Origin: Symbiodinium natans
Taxonomy: Eukaryota; Sar; Dinophyceae; Suessiales; Symbiodiniaceae
NCBI GenBank assembly: GCA_905221605.1
Contig: CAJNDS010000029.1
Coordinates: forward strand, 62,001 to 126,000
DNA length: 64,000 nucleotides
Reading direction: 5' to 3'
Every line of letters begins with the position of its first letter. The first letter of the stretch is position 1. The translations under genes were made by a program, and so were the position numbers. The notes beneath the pieces were generated by a model that searched no databases, was not told the origin of the DNA, and worked only from the letters and a program-made list of their open reading frames with translations. Below are positions 10,646 to 19,285 of this stretch, one piece after another.

Positions 10646-12208
10646 TTAGACAGAGCTCCGGGCCAGCATGGCAAAGCCCAGAAGTGCATAGTCAAGCAGA
10701 GGTGGCGGGAGACCCGTCCAAGTGCAGCCGAAAGTCGAAAACACAGAGCCGGCACGTGCAAAGGCGTGCGTGGGAATCAACGGGTCGGTGTGGCCAGAAT
10801 CCAATACCAACACGGGCGATCCTGGGCGAGAAAAGGACCGCGTTGGCATCCCCGAGCCCACGTGGCAGTGCTCCAAAGTAAGCACGGAAGCCTCAAGGTG
10901 CGCAAGACTGTGGAGTAAGGGCGCCAGTCCCAATTGGAGGGGGTCAGATGCTGACACAAGCAAGCCGTAGCGAGTGCAACCTGTCACAGATGAAGCCAAG
11001 CCCGTTCTGACAAACTTTCGGACCGGTGCTGAGCTGTCAACCTGTGCAAGATCTAGCAAGGAAGCCGTGAGTTCTAAGCAGATGAGGCTATGTGCAAACA
11101 TCGCGGATGCCATGATCATAAAGTCCAAGAGCAGCATCGTGAAGCCAAGGCACACCAAGGATCTCACAGGCATGACCAGGCCAAGGAATGCATCATCCGA
11201 GGTAAAAATGGACAAGTCCAATCTGCTGAATCCCAAGGCAAGGAGAGGCAGCTCTGAACGCCCGGAGTTGCGCAAGGAAGCGGACGGGTCCGGAACCAGA
11301 AAATCCAACACAAGCAGTACGGAATCTAGTCGTGCACGACTGCGCAAGGGAGTCACGGACTCGGAGTGCGAAGAATCCGGCAGCGGCACGGAAGAGCTTA
11401 GACGCACCGTGCCCAGAATGGATAGCATCAAGCCGAGTTGCCCAAAGCTGTGCATCGAAATTGCCAAGCCAAGCGAAGCGAAGTCTGGGGGCAGCGAGGA
11501 GAGCTCCGTCCAGGTCATTCCAAACACTGAAAATGGCAAGTCAAACCACGCAAATCCCCGCGACAGCACAGCAGAGCCTGTCTCGGCAAAATCCAAGGCA
11601 GAGGCCGAGAAGCCCAGGCACACGGAAGATCTCAAAAGCGGCGGCGAGCTCAAGGAAACATAATCCAGCACGGGGGAAGGTGGCGCGAGACGAAAGGATG
11701 ACCTGGCTGGGACAGGGAAGCCAACTTGAATGTGGTCCAACACAGGCAGGGACAGAGCCATCCAGACCAACCCACAGATTGGCAGCGTTGGTCCACAACA
11801 GCCGAGGTTGTGCAGCAACGGAGACAAGTCGATCTGCGAAGGATCCATGATCGAAGGCACAAACCCCACCCGCATGGAAGATCGCGACAGCGCAGCTGAG
11901 CCTGCCTGGACGAAGTCCAACAAAGGTGCTGCCAAGCCAATCCTGGCCCTGCCAAATGGCAAGGGAGCCGAACCCGCTCTGCAGGAACTTTGCAATGATG
12001 ATGGGAAGCCCAGCAGCAAGTAGTCAGGGGCCGGTGACGTGGATTCCGGGCAGCCGTAACTTCGCAGCGAAGCCAACAGGCCAAGAAACGCAAAGTCTAA
12101 AGCAAGTGAGGAGAAGCCCGTCCTAGCCATGCTGCAGGCTGAGATCGCCGGCCCAGGACTGGCGCAGCTTCGGAGGGGCAATGCACTCGCCACGTGTACA
12201 CCCGCCAT
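10646..12208 (-). CDS. open block of the repeat frame, 44 units
   Basis: There are 520 codons ending in LARSSV and TAA. Confidence 0.43.
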   Translation of the reverse strand: MAGVHVASALPLRSCASPGPAISACSMARTGFSSLALDFAFLGLLASLRSYGCPESTSPAPDYLLLGFPSSLQSSCRAGSAPLPFGRARIGLAAPLLDFVQAGSAALSRSSMRVGFVPSIMDPSQIDLSPLLHNLGCCGPTLPICGLVWMALSLPVLDHIQVGFPVPARSSFRLAPPSPVLDYVSLSSPPLLRSSVCLGFSASALDFAETGSAVLSRGFAWFDLPFSVFGMTWTELSSLPPDFASLGLAISMHSFGQLGLMLSILGTVRLSSSVPLPDSSHSESVTPLRSRARLDSVLLVLDFLVPDPSASLRNSGRSELPLLALGFSRLDLSIFTSDDAFLGLVMPVRSLVCLGFTMLLLDFMIMASAMFAHSLICLELTASLLDLAQVDSSAPVRKFVRTGLASSVTGCTRYGLLVSASDPLQLGLAPLLHSLAHLEASVLTLEHCHVGSGMPTRSFSRPGSPVLVLDSGHTDPLIPTHAFARAGSVFSTFGCTWTGLPPPLLDYALLGFAMLARSSV

Positions 12209-12229
12209 TACTGAAGCAGCGCTTTCGAG

Positions 12230-13045
12230 TCAGGAGAGGCTTTGAACAAATAACACCGGCTCGAGATGTGCGTAATCCAAAGGCAGCATAGGTGGGTCGG
12301 AGCATGAACAGCCAGAGGACAAAGCAGCTAAGCCAAAACGGCTGGCGCTCCTTACAGGTGGAGTGGGGGCCGGCTGCAAGAGGTCGGACATTAGCAGCAG
12401 AGGTCCGGGTCGTGCGTGGCTGTGTGAGGGCGGCATCGGGCCCGAGTTCGTAGAATCCGGCACCAGCAGCAATGGGCTTGAGCGAGACATGCCAGAGGTT
12501 GGCAGCGGAAACCCACATCGACCCGAGGACCTCAGGGGCAGAGAGCTGCCCGGGTGCCCAAAGTCAGAGGCTGGCAACAAAAAGTCCAGTCGGCCAACCG
12601 AAAAGGGGAACGCAGGCGGACCCGTGTGAGCAAAGGACCGCGCCAACATCGCAGGCCCAGCATGGACGAAGTCCGTGAGAAGCAATGCCAACCCAGCGCG
12701 GCTACCACCAGATGCGGAGAGTGACAGCCCAAAACATTTGAAGGACCGCACAGAAGGCATACTTCCCAAGGCAAGGAAATCGGAGAGGGGCGCGGCAAGG
12801 CCTGACCGGACAAGGCTGTGCACAAACGTAGATGAGGCCGCCGAGATGAAGTCGAGCACCGATGGCACTAGACCCGAGCGGGCAAAGCTGCGTGTAGAGG
12901 GTGCTGGCCCTGGTTCACACACATCCAGCACCAAAAGGATGAGACCAGGATTGGCGATACCGACGGTTGACGAGAGCGAATCGGATCTTGCTGACTGTCT
13001 CAAGGGCAGAGGAGGCTCGGACTGTGTAGGGTCTGGAGCTGGCAA
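12230..13045 (-). CDS. open block of the repeat frame, 23 units
   Basis: There are 271 codons ending in a type B unit (FVQSLS) and TGA. Residue 8 of the type B units shows the usual Arg/Gln/His mixture. Confidence 0.4.
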   Translation of the reverse strand: MPAPDPTQSEPPLPLRQSARSDSLSSTVGIANPGLILLVLDVCEPGPAPSTRSFARSGLVPSVLDFISAASSTFVHSLVRSGLAAPLSDFLALGSMPSVRSFKCFGLSLSASGGSRAGLALLLTDFVHAGPAMLARSFAHTGPPAFPFSVGRLDFLLPASDFGHPGSSLPLRSSGRCGFPLPTSGMSRSSPLLLVPDSTNSGPMPPSHSHARPGPLLLMSDLLQPAPTPPVRSASRFGLAALSSGCSCSDPPMLPLDYAHLEPVLFVQSLS

Positions 13046-13057
13046 CAGTGATCCAGT

Positions 13058-14347
13058 TCACCCTAGGCCACATGCCAACAAAGTGGAGCCAGGCTGACCA
13101 GAGTTACGCAAAGGGACAGAAGAGCCGGGCACCGCAAAATCAGCCGAGAGCAACACGAATCCAAGGCAAGCATGAGATTGCAAGGAAGGAAAACTGTCGA
13201 AGTGGCTGTAGTCCAGAACGGACGGTGAAAAAGCCAAGCGGGTGACACCAGACAGCAAAAACAATAAGTCCGGCCTGGCCGAGCTACGTGGCAACAAAGG
13301 AGAGCCTGGTTCCGCGGAGTCGGGCACGGATGGAAGGCTTCCAAGCCAAAGGCAGCTTTGCAAGGAAAGAGCAAAACCAGACATGGCAAAACCCAGCACC
13401 AGCACCGATGGTTCCGAGCAAGCCACACCGACTGTAAGCAAACTGGACCCCAGGTGGCCACACATCCTTGCCGGCATCAGGAGGCCTATTGATATAAGAT
13501 CCGGGAGAGGCGCCGCCAGGTCCGAGCGAGAGAGGGACCTCGCTGGCAGGGCAGATCCAAGGTCCGTAAGGTCAGGAATCAACATTAAGGGTGCTGTCCG
13601 AGTGCATCCGAAAACTGGCAGAACGGGTTCAACTTGACCAGGGCCTCTTGCAGGAGTTGCGAAGTCTGTCTCGGTAGGGTCCAATGTTGGCACGACGCTT
13701 CCTGGGTAAACAAGGCTATGCAACAACGTCACAGGCCCTATATGCGTGTGGTCCAGTGTCGGAATGCTGGAATCGGTCCGCAGCAGCCCCGTGAGGAAGG
13801 ACGCTGACCCGAGGCATGCCGAGCTTTGCGTAGACGTTGTAGGCTCAGCCTGAACAAGGTCTGCCAGTGACAGCAGCAAGCCAAGGTGGGACAGGCTGTG
13901 CACCGAAGTCGGGGATCCCAAACATGCCACTTCCAGGAGTGGCAGAGTGCTGTCAGGGCAGGTTGTGCTGGACACCAAAAAGCTCAACCCCAATCTTCCA
14001 GAGCTCCTCAGCGGAGTCAAAGGGCCGGGGTAGGCAAAATCTGACGAAGGCGCCGCTGGCCCCATGCGGGAAGCAGCATGCAGCGAAACTGGAAAGCCCA
14101 GATGAGCAAAGTCCGAAGTCAGCGGCGGACTGCCCAGACGGCTCACACTGAACGCGGAAGAGGCGGATTCCATGCGAGAAGAGCTGCGCGCAAACGTCGT
14201 TGACCCGACCTCTGCAAAGTCATAGGGAGGGAAGCTGGATCCCGTCCGGAAGATCCCGAAGTGCGGGAAGGGCGATCCAGAGCGGGCCATGCTCCTCACA
14301 AGCGTTGCCGAGCCCAACTCTGCCAAGGTGAAGGCTGAAGATGCCAA
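13058..14347 (-). CDS. open block of the repeat frame, 36 units
   Basis: There are 429 codons ending in a type C unit (LLACGLG) and TGA. Confidence 0.42.
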   Translation of the reverse strand: MASSAFTLAELGSATLVRSMARSGSPFPHFGIFRTGSSFPPYDFAEVGSTTFARSSSRMESASSAFSVSRLGSPPLTSDFAHLGFPVSLHAASRMGPAAPSSDFAYPGPLTPLRSSGRLGLSFLVSSTTCPDSTLPLLEVACLGSPTSVHSLSHLGLLLSLADLVQAEPTTSTQSSACLGSASFLTGLLRTDSSIPTLDHTHIGPVTLLHSLVYPGSVVPTLDPTETDFATPARGPGQVEPVLPVFGCTRTAPLMLIPDLTDLGSALPARSLSRSDLAAPLPDLISIGLLMPARMCGHLGSSLLTVGVACSEPSVLVLGFAMSGFALSLQSCLWLGSLPSVPDSAEPGSPLLPRSSARPDLLFLLSGVTRLAFSPSVLDYSHFDSFPSLQSHACLGFVLLSADFAVPGSSVPLRNSGQPGSTLLACGLG

Positions 14348-14353
14348 GTCCGA

Positions 14354-15424
14354 TCAAGCGGTGCTCATAAGTGGTGCAGTAAGGCCTAGCCTCACCAAGT
14401 TTCGGGTCGACATCGAGGGCCCAAACATCACGTGGTCTGGCAGCAGAACAGACAAGCCTGGGCAAGCATGGCTACGAATCAGCGTCGCAAAGCCTGGATC
14501 CGTGAGGTCCAGAGGGGAGAGTGTGGGGTCTGGCCTGCTGACTCCGCAAGCGGAGAATGCCAGATCTGGACGTCCAGAGTTCCGCGGCAGTGCAGATGAA
14601 CCGGTCTGCACGAGCTCCAGCATCGGGATGGCGAGGTCGGATTGGGCAGGGCTCCTGATAGGCATCAGCAGCTCAAAGGATGCAACCCCAAACAGGAACG
14701 ACAGAAGGCCCGAACAACCCAGGCCACAGGATGAAAGCGGGAAGCCTGATCGACACAAGGATCTCAGAAACAGGGAGCTGCCGGGCATAACGGCGTCCAG
14801 CACCAACAGTGGCAGGCCGGGTCTGGACGTGCCTGCGACAAGCGATGCCAAAGCCAGACGCATGTGTGAGCGCGGCGGCAACAAAGGCTCGAGTTGCAGG
14901 AGGTCCAGCAGAGGCAAGGACAACTCCGAGCAGCTGATACCAAACAACGACGTCAGGGAGCCGCTGCGAATCGAAGACTGCAGCAAAGGCGAAAGACCAA
15001 AGTGAGCCATGTCAAGCAGAAACGCGAGGAGGTCAATGCGGGCAAGCCCGAAAACCGGAAAGGGAAGCTCTGAACACTTGGAACTCCGAGGCAACGGAAG
15101 AAATCCTGACTCTGCTATGTCAGGAGTAGATGCCAAGAAACCCGTGCGAGCGGTACTCCACGCCGACACAGCAAACCCGAGCTGGGAGGATGACCTAACT
15201 GGCATGAGGAAGCCTAAGTGCGCGAGGTCCGCAGCCAACAGCAGCAAGCCTGAGCACGCGAAGCTGCGCAAGGGCGATGACAAGTCAAGTGTGAGAAGGT
15301 CCGGCACAGGAATGCTCAAGTTTGGTCGTGAGATGCCAGACAATGATGCCGCAAGGTCTGCTCGGCCGGAGCTTTGCAAAGGTGGGGTTGGCCCAAGCTG
15401 CACAGGGTCAGGAAGTGGTGGCAT
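14354..15424 (-). CDS. open block of the repeat frame, 30 units, one type C unit missing
   Basis: There are 356 codons ending in APLMSTA and TGA. Near 15.25 kb the order reads B, A, B (RSFACSG, then LLAADLAHLG, then PVRSSSQLG), so one type C unit has been lost without disturbing the frame. Confidence 0.42.
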   Translation of the reverse strand: MPPLPDPVQLGPTPPLQSSGRADLAASLSGISRPNLSIPVPDLLTLDLSSPLRSFACSGLLLLAADLAHLGFLMPVRSSSQLGFAVSAWSTARTGFLASTPDIAESGFLPLPRSSKCSELPFPVFGLARIDLLAFLLDMAHFGLSPLLQSSIRSGSLTSLFGISCSELSLPLLDLLQLEPLLPPRSHMRLALASLVAGTSRPGLPLLVLDAVMPGSSLFLRSLCRSGFPLSSCGLGCSGLLSFLFGVASFELLMPIRSPAQSDLAIPMLELVQTGSSALPRNSGRPDLAFSACGVSRPDPTLSPLDLTDPGFATLIRSHACPGLSVLLPDHVMFGPSMSTRNLVRLGLTAPLMSTA

Positions 15425-15433
15425 AAGGTCAAG

Positions 15434-16615
15434 CTACACCATGCTCCGCACCAATGCTGCCAGGTCAGCACATGCATAGTCCGAGAGAGGCGGCATCAAC
15501 TCAAGTCGCGCGTAGGCAGACACGAAGATTGTTGATCCGAAGCGGCCAATTCCTCTTGGGGGCGTAGAAGGGCCCGGCCGTAAGTAATCCGAGGCAGGTG
15601 CCAAGAAGTCAAAACGACCTGCACCCCACACTGGCGGAGCAGATCCCAGGTGACCGGGAGACCTTAAAAGCAGAATTGGCTCTAACCTCGCAAAATCCAG
15701 AACGGGCAACAAGGATCCCAGGCACGTGAAGGACTGGAGTGGCATCAAAGAGCCGAGTGCAATACGCTCCAACACCAACAGCAACGACCCCATCCAAACT
15801 GAACTGAACACGAGAAGACTTGAGCCACAGCAGATCATGGAACGGAGAGACAGCGAAGGCCCAGGCTTTGCGAAATCCAAGATGGACATCTGGGAGCCCG
15901 ATCGACTGGAGCTTTGGAGGGGCAGCAAGCTTCCAAGTGTGACGTGATCCAGGACTGAAGGTGAAGATCCCATGCGACAAATGCTGAAGGTGGAGAACGA
16001 GGGATCAGAGTGAGAAGAGCTTCGCAAAGGCATGGCCAAGTCCACGAGCGAACAATCTGGGAGTGATGCCAGCAGCTCAAGCCGGATGCTGCTAAAAGCG
16101 AGCAAGGACAAGCCCAGCTGCTTGAGGCCTCTAAGTAACACCGCCAAGCCGGGGAGATTACAATCGGGCAGAGACGAGGGAAGCTCTGTCCTGACCATGC
16201 TGAAGACTGGCAAATTCAACCCAAGGCACCCCGAGCTACGGAGAAGGAGCGACAATCCTGAATAGGCATAATCGCACACGGGCATCAAGGAGTCTGGGCA
16301 AACTTTCCCAAAGAGCGGCACCATGAGGCCCATCCAACCAGCACTGCGCAGGGATGGGGAGAAGCCCAGGGCCAGGAGGTCCGGAGCTGGCGCCGAAGGT
16401 CCCAACCTTGCAAGGCTCCGTGAGAAAATTGCGGAGCCGAAAGTGGCGAGGTCAAGGGCTAGCGAAGCGAAACCAAGGCAACATGTGCTGAAGGCTGGTG
16501 GTTTCGACCCCAAGCGACCAGAGCTTTGCAAGGAGGGAGGCGGCCCGGACTGGTGGTAGTCATAAGTAGATAGGCTGGGCCCTGGCCGTACAGTGGAGAA
16601 GAGCAGCAACGCCAA
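15434..16615 (-). CDS. open block of the repeat frame, 33 units
   Basis: There are 393 codons ending in a type B unit (LVRSMV) and TAG. The next stop lies 30 units downstream. Confidence 0.42.
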   Translation of the reverse strand: MALLLFSTVRPGPSLSTYDYHQSGPPPSLQSSGRLGSKPPAFSTCCLGFASLALDLATFGSAIFSRSLARLGPSAPAPDLLALGFSPSLRSAGWMGLMVPLFGKVCPDSLMPVCDYAYSGLSLLLRSSGCLGLNLPVFSMVRTELPSSLPDCNLPGLAVLLRGLKQLGLSLLAFSSIRLELLASLPDCSLVDLAMPLRSSSHSDPSFSTFSICRMGSSPSVLDHVTLGSLLPLQSSSRSGSQMSILDFAKPGPSLSLRSMICCGSSLLVFSSVWMGSLLLVLERIALGSLMPLQSFTCLGSLLPVLDFARLEPILLLRSPGHLGSAPPVWGAGRFDFLAPASDYLRPGPSTPPRGIGRFGSTIFVSAYARLELMPPLSDYACADLAALVRSMV

Positions 16616-16621
16616 CCCGGG

Positions 16622-17323
16622 TCACGAGATGCCTTGCGCCAGCAGCAACAATCCCGACTCTGTGCAGTCAAGGACAGGCGGAAAGAGGCCCGGCCTCATG
16701 TTGCTGGAGATCAGGAACGACAGGTCCAGATGCGCAAAGCTCCGCATGGGTAGCGCCAAGCCCAACTCCGTTAAATCCGATGTCGGCGGCATGCTCTCGA
16801 AGCGCCCCGCCCTAAACAGCAGCAACAATAAACCCATGGCCGCCGTGCCTCTAAGAGGTAGATGCAAGCCAAGTTGCAAGGAATCGGGCGCAGAAGTGAA
16901 GAAGTCAAAACGTGCCGTGCTGAAGGTGGGGGAGGTGGAGTCAGGGCGCACCACAGATCGAATGGACATGATCAGGCCTGATTGAAGGGAATCAAGCGCA
17001 AACAACGAGGGCTCGAAGCAGGCAACGCCGAAGAGGAATACAAGCAAGTCCATCCACCCAAAACTCTTTGAGGAAAGCAGCAATCCCGACTGAAGAAGGT
17101 CCAGTGCGGACGAGGATGGGTCCATGCGAGTGCAGCTGAAGGCAGGAATCGATGGGCCCAGGTGCGCACGGCTATGCAAAGAAGGCGTGAATCCAAAGTG
17201 GCTGCAATCGAAGGCCAGCAGAATCAGCTCAAGGCGCTGGATCCCAAACAACAGCACTGCACTGCCAGATCGAGCTGTAGACCTTGCAAATGTGGAAAAG
17301 CCTGTCTGGTCGAAGTCAGACAA
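16622..17323 (-). CDS. open block of the repeat frame, 20 units
   Basis: There are 233 codons ending in LAQGIS and TGA. Type C units here carry Phe-Ser or Phe-Gly. Confidence 0.4.
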   Translation of the reverse strand: MSDFDQTGFSTFARSTARSGSAVLLFGIQRLELILLAFDCSHFGFTPSLHSRAHLGPSIPAFSCTRMDPSSSALDLLQSGLLLSSKSFGWMDLLVFLFGVACFEPSLFALDSLQSGLIMSIRSVVRPDSTSPTFSTARFDFFTSAPDSLQLGLHLPLRGTAAMGLLLLLFRAGRFESMPPTSDLTELGLALPMRSFAHLDLSFLISSNMRPGLFPPVLDCTESGLLLLAQGIS

Positions 17324-17341
17324 AGGTGCTGCCAGCTCAAA

Positions 17342-18550
17342 TCAGGCCACGCTCCATGTCAAAGCTGAGAAGCCAAGGTAACCCAGAGATCTCAGCAGCA
17401 AAGAAGATCCTGAGAAAGCGGAGTCAGAGGCTGGCAAGCCGAGGTCTAACTGCACGAAGGATCGGATCAAGGTCGGCAGGTCAGAATACGCAGGGTCCGA
17501 TACAGGCGACAGAGGCCCTGGCCTGCTGGCACTGAAGGCCAAAAAGGGAGAGCCCGCGCACGCGAAGGAACGAAGGAGTGGAGAAGGCCCTGAGAACGCA
17601 GAGTCCGACACCAGCATAGAGAAACCTAGGCTAGCCATGGACCTCAACAGCAAGGGCAGGCCCGGATTCGTAGAGTCTAAGGCCAAAGGCGTCAGTCCCG
17701 GCCGCAAATTGCTAAATGCCGGCAGTTGCGAGCCCGACCAGCCACGGCTTCGCGGCGATGAGATGAAGCCCGGCTCAGCGCGGTCGGACGCCGGCAATGT
17801 TGGCCCAAGCCTCCCAATGCCGAACGATGGGAAGGGACTGCCAAGGTGCGCGCTGCTGCGTGCAGAGGCTGCCGGACCAAGGTGCAAAAAGTCCAAGGCC
17901 AGAAGGGATGGCCCGAGCTTGCTAAGGCCGAAAGCCAAGAAAGGGAAGCCCATGAAGGTCATGCTCCGGATTAGCATTGAAGGGCCGGGGCGCAGGAAGT
18001 CAAGCGCTGGTGAGAGAGGCCCAAATCGAGCTTTGCCGGACAAGAACGTTGCGAAGTCTGCACACGTCATGCTCCTAAAGAACACAGGCAGTTCGGGGTG
18101 TAGAAGGTCAAGGGCAAGCAGCAAGGATCCACAACGCGCAGAACTTCGTGAAAAGAGCGTGAGGCCCATGTTGGCCAAGTCCGACACCAGCACTGCGACA
18201 CCCAAGCATGTAAGGCAGCGAGTCGGCGGCAGCAGGTCGAGCTGGGCTGCGTCCAGCACTGGCAAGGTGAAGTCGGGTCTCGAAACTCCGAGTAAAGAGG
18301 GTGACAGGCTGGGACATGTAAAGGCCCTCGAGAAGAAGGAACTTCCCAACTGGAGGGAATCCAGTACCAGCAGTGCCAAGTCCATGCAAGTGAGGGATTG
18401 CAAACTCAATGAGAGGCCCATTGCAGCACGATCTGGCACAAATGATGAGGAACCAAGGCAGCACATGCTAGAGATCGACACGACCGACTCCATTTGCCCC
18501 AAGCTGCGAGGTGAAAGCAAAGGCCCCAGCTGAGAGGAATCGAGGACCAA
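17342..18550 (-). CDS. open block of the repeat frame, 34 units
   Basis: There are 402 codons ending in a type C unit (ALTWSVA, with Trp in place of the aromatic) and TGA. Confidence 0.42.
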   Translation of the reverse strand: MVLDSSQLGPLLSPRSLGQMESVVSISSMCCLGSSSFVPDRAAMGLSLSLQSLTCMDLALLVLDSLQLGSSFFSRAFTCPSLSPSLLGVSRPDFTLPVLDAAQLDLLPPTRCLTCLGVAVLVSDLANMGLTLFSRSSARCGSLLLALDLLHPELPVFFRSMTCADFATFLSGKARFGPLSPALDFLRPGPSMLIRSMTFMGFPFLAFGLSKLGPSLLALDFLHLGPAASARSSAHLGSPFPSFGIGRLGPTLPASDRAEPGFISSPRSRGWSGSQLPAFSNLRPGLTPLALDSTNPGLPLLLRSMASLGFSMLVSDSAFSGPSPLLRSFACAGSPFLAFSASRPGPLSPVSDPAYSDLPTLIRSFVQLDLGLPASDSAFSGSSLLLRSLGYLGFSALTWSVA

Positions 18551-18565
18551 AAGTGGAAAGCCGGT

Positions 18566-19237
18566 TCATCCACAGCCAGACGCAGAAAAACTGGGTCCAA
18601 GCTTGGCAAGGCTGCGAGCCGACACTGGCGAATCCGTGTGGATAAAGTCCACAGCTGGCAGTGGTGATTCCAGCCAGGCATAGCTGTGAATCGGCGACAA
18701 AGGCGCAAGGTGGACACGGTCGGGGACAAACGATGTGAAGCCGAAGCGTGCGCATGAAAAGATAGGCGTAGGGCTGCTGGGCCGCGCAAAGCTTCGGAGG
18801 GGCAGAGGCAAGTCAAGAGTCAAGGGATCTGGAATCAGCAGGGCCAGCTCGGGTCATGACGTACTTCTAGGAGATGGCAGCAGGCCCAGATGGACGAAGT
18901 CCAAGGCTGATGGTGGACTGGCTAGACAGGCTACACCCAAGGCCGAAGCGCTCAAGCCACACCGCGCGAGGCTTCTTGTAGACGGGTTGCTTCCAGGCCG
19001 CACCATGTCGCACATCGATGCCTTGTCGCCAGGGCGGACGACTCCAAACAAAGGGATTGGAAAGCCAGGGCGGGCAAAACTGTGAAGCAGAGAGGTGGAG
19101 TCAGAGTGACTGCAGTCGGGTGCCGGAAGTGAAGGTCCAAAGCGGGTGTCCGAGAAGGCCAACAGAGCCGGATCAGGATGTGCCGTGCTCCGCAAAGGCA
19201 GCGTCGAGCCCATCTCCGTGGCATCGGACACCGGCAA
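18566..19237 (-). CDS. two short open blocks with register slips
   Basis: Blocks 18854-19237 (type B end, SPRSTS, TGA) and 18566-18823 (type C end, SASGCG, TGA) lie where the A-B-C register slips by one unit at least twice, judged from stop positions modulo 108 compared with unit type. Confidence 0.36.
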
Positions 19238-19285
19238 CAGCAGTCCAGAGCGACCGATGCCGAAAGGCAGGAGTGCAAAGCCCGT